Below are positions 6,404 to 7,197 of a stretch of DNA of 7,197 nt, piece by piece. This DNA comes from CAYSUS01 sp964434165 (GTDB lineage: Bacteria > Planctomycetota > Planctomycetia > Pirellulales > Thermoguttaceae). The first letter of the stretch is position 1. Each line of letters begins with the position of its first letter. Under the pieces are notes generated by a model. It was not told the DNA's origin. It ran no database searches and saw only the letters and a list, made by a program, of their open reading frames with translations. Location of the stretch: assembly GCA_964434165.1 (NCBI GenBank), contig CAYSUS010000198.1, positions 1 to 7,197 on the forward strand. Direction: 5' to 3'. The position numbers and the translations under genes were made by a program.

Positions 6404-7197
6404 ATGACCTGCGAAAACTCCATGCTTGAGCTGCGGCACCTGCACCGGTACTTCGGCAGGACGAGAGCCGTAGAGGACGTGTGCTTCTCCGTGGGTCGCG
6501 GGCAGGTGTTCGGCTACATCGGCCCGAACGGGGCCGGCAAGACCACGAGCATGCGGATCCTGGCCACGCTCGACCTGCCCACGGCGGGCGACGCCTTCGT
6601 GGACGGCTTCTCGGTGATCGACGACCCCGACCGCGTGCGTCGCCGCCTGGGGTTTATGCCCGACCACTTCGGCACGTATCCCAACGTGGACGTGTGGGAG
6701 TACCTCGACTTCTTCGCCCGCTCCTACCAGCTTCGCGGACCCAAGCGCAAGGACGCGGTGGATCGCGTGATGGCGTTCACGGGGCTGGACGTCCTGGCCG
6801 ACAAGCCGATCGACGGCCTTTCGAAGGGGATGAAGCAGCGGCTGTGCCTGGGCAGGGCGCTGATCCACGACCCGGCCGTGCTCGTGCTCGACGAGCCCGC
6901 CGCGGGCCTCGATCCCCGCGCCCGCATCCAGGTCCGCGGCATGATCCGCGCCCTGGCCGACGGCGGCAAGACCGTGCTCATCAGCTCGCACATCCTCACC
7001 GAGCTGGCCGAGTTCTGCACCTCGATCGGGATCATGGAACGCGGGCGGCTGGTGCTCTCGGGCTCGATCAAGGAGGTGATCGCTCGGCTGGGGGCGCACC
7101 GGCGGTTCACGGTCGAGACGGTCGGCCCGGCCGCGGCGGCGGCGGCGCTGCTCGACGCGCGCGACGGGCTCGAGCGGCTCGAGACGGCGGACGGTCG
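6404..7197 (+). CDS. ABC transporter ATP-binding protein, ABC-2/drug-export type (3' end outside window)
   Basis: The frame stays open to the window end, giving 264 complete codons of a typical 300-330. It is the cytosolic ATPase that drives an export-type (ABC-2) transporter. All core motifs are present: Walker A GPNGAGKT (40-47), signature 'LSKGMKQRL' (139-147), Walker B 'VLVLDEP' (159-165) with catalytic E164, D-loop 'AGLDP' (167-171) and switch histidine in 'SSH' (H196). The Q-loop reads 'GFMPDHFGTYPNVDVWEYL' (83-101), so the usual glutamine is aspartate D87; similar 'MPDxFG' ATPases are familiar from planctomycetes and Chloroflexi. The accessory domain typical of this subfamily begins after about residue 225. 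The start at 6404, 17 bases after the previous stop, is preferred; the ATG at 6422 is also possible, as neither has a clear ribosome binding site. The permease partner is expected just beyond the window. The substrate is unknown. Confidence 0.92.
   Translation, partial: MTCENSMLELRHLHRYFGRTRAVEDVCFSVGRGQVFGYIGPNGAGKTTSMRILATLDLPTAGDAFVDGFSVIDDPDRVRRRLGFMPDHFGTYPNVDVWEYLDFFARSYQLRGPKRKDAVDRVMAFTGLDVLADKPIDGLSKGMKQRLCLGRALIHDPAVLVLDEPAAGLDPRARIQVRGMIRALADGGKTVLISSHILTELAEFCTSIGIMERGRLVLSGSIKEVIARLGAHRRFTVETVGPAAAAAALLDARDGLERLETADG

Noticed and set aside
7133..7147. Five GCG-type triplets in a row near the window end
   Set aside because: Encodes a short alanine run in the ABC ATPase accessory domain; ordinary for GC-rich coding DNA.

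Overview
This is GC-rich bacterial DNA, and gene content points to Planctomycetota, possibly an uncultured lineage. Three things suggest this: a Gfo/Idh/MocA oxidoreductase with the 'ATPDHWH ... EKPLS' signature that is abundant in that phylum, a tiny membrane protein opening with a 'QYSLRKLLL' N-terminus typical of planctomycete paralogue families, and an ABC ATPase with 'MPDHFG' in its Q-loop. Shine-Dalgarno sequences are weak or absent at most starts, which also fits. The phylum call is an inference from sequence style; no marker gene is present.

Layout: (1) 1-1032 (+) is the 3' part of an NAD(P)-dependent Gfo/Idh/MocA-type oxidoreductase whose start lies before the window. (2) It converges on a minus-strand site-2 protease (M50, plant/cyanobacterial EGY-like type) at 1094-2083. 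A 61-base gap between them holds an imperfect hairpin that probably serves as a terminator. (3) A divergent intergenic region, about 2084-2236, separates the protease from a plus-strand gene series. (4) That series is an AzgA-like NCS2 purine permease (2237-3727), a 106-residue membrane protein (3743-4063), a 749-residue secreted/membrane-anchored protein with a GATase-like middle domain and two transmembrane helices (4137-6386), and the ATP-binding subunit of an ABC transporter (6404 to the window end, incomplete).

How the genes may work together: the last two genes, 17 bases apart, look like the start of an ABC-2-type export cassette with a periplasmic-facing accessory protein, comparable in outline to gliding/GldG-type or DUF4350-type ABC modules. 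The permease (nucleobase uptake), oxidoreductase (probably sugar or polyol metabolism) and intramembrane protease have no obvious shared pathway with it.

The least explained stretch is the leader of the purine permease. There the Shine-Dalgarno sequence sits inside a small hairpin touching the start codon, and a perfect seven-base complement to the hairpin's 3' arm lies about 90 bases upstream. This could be a translational switch, but it is seen by eye in a single GC-rich sequence. No CRISPR array, tRNA, rRNA, insertion sequence or defence system was found.
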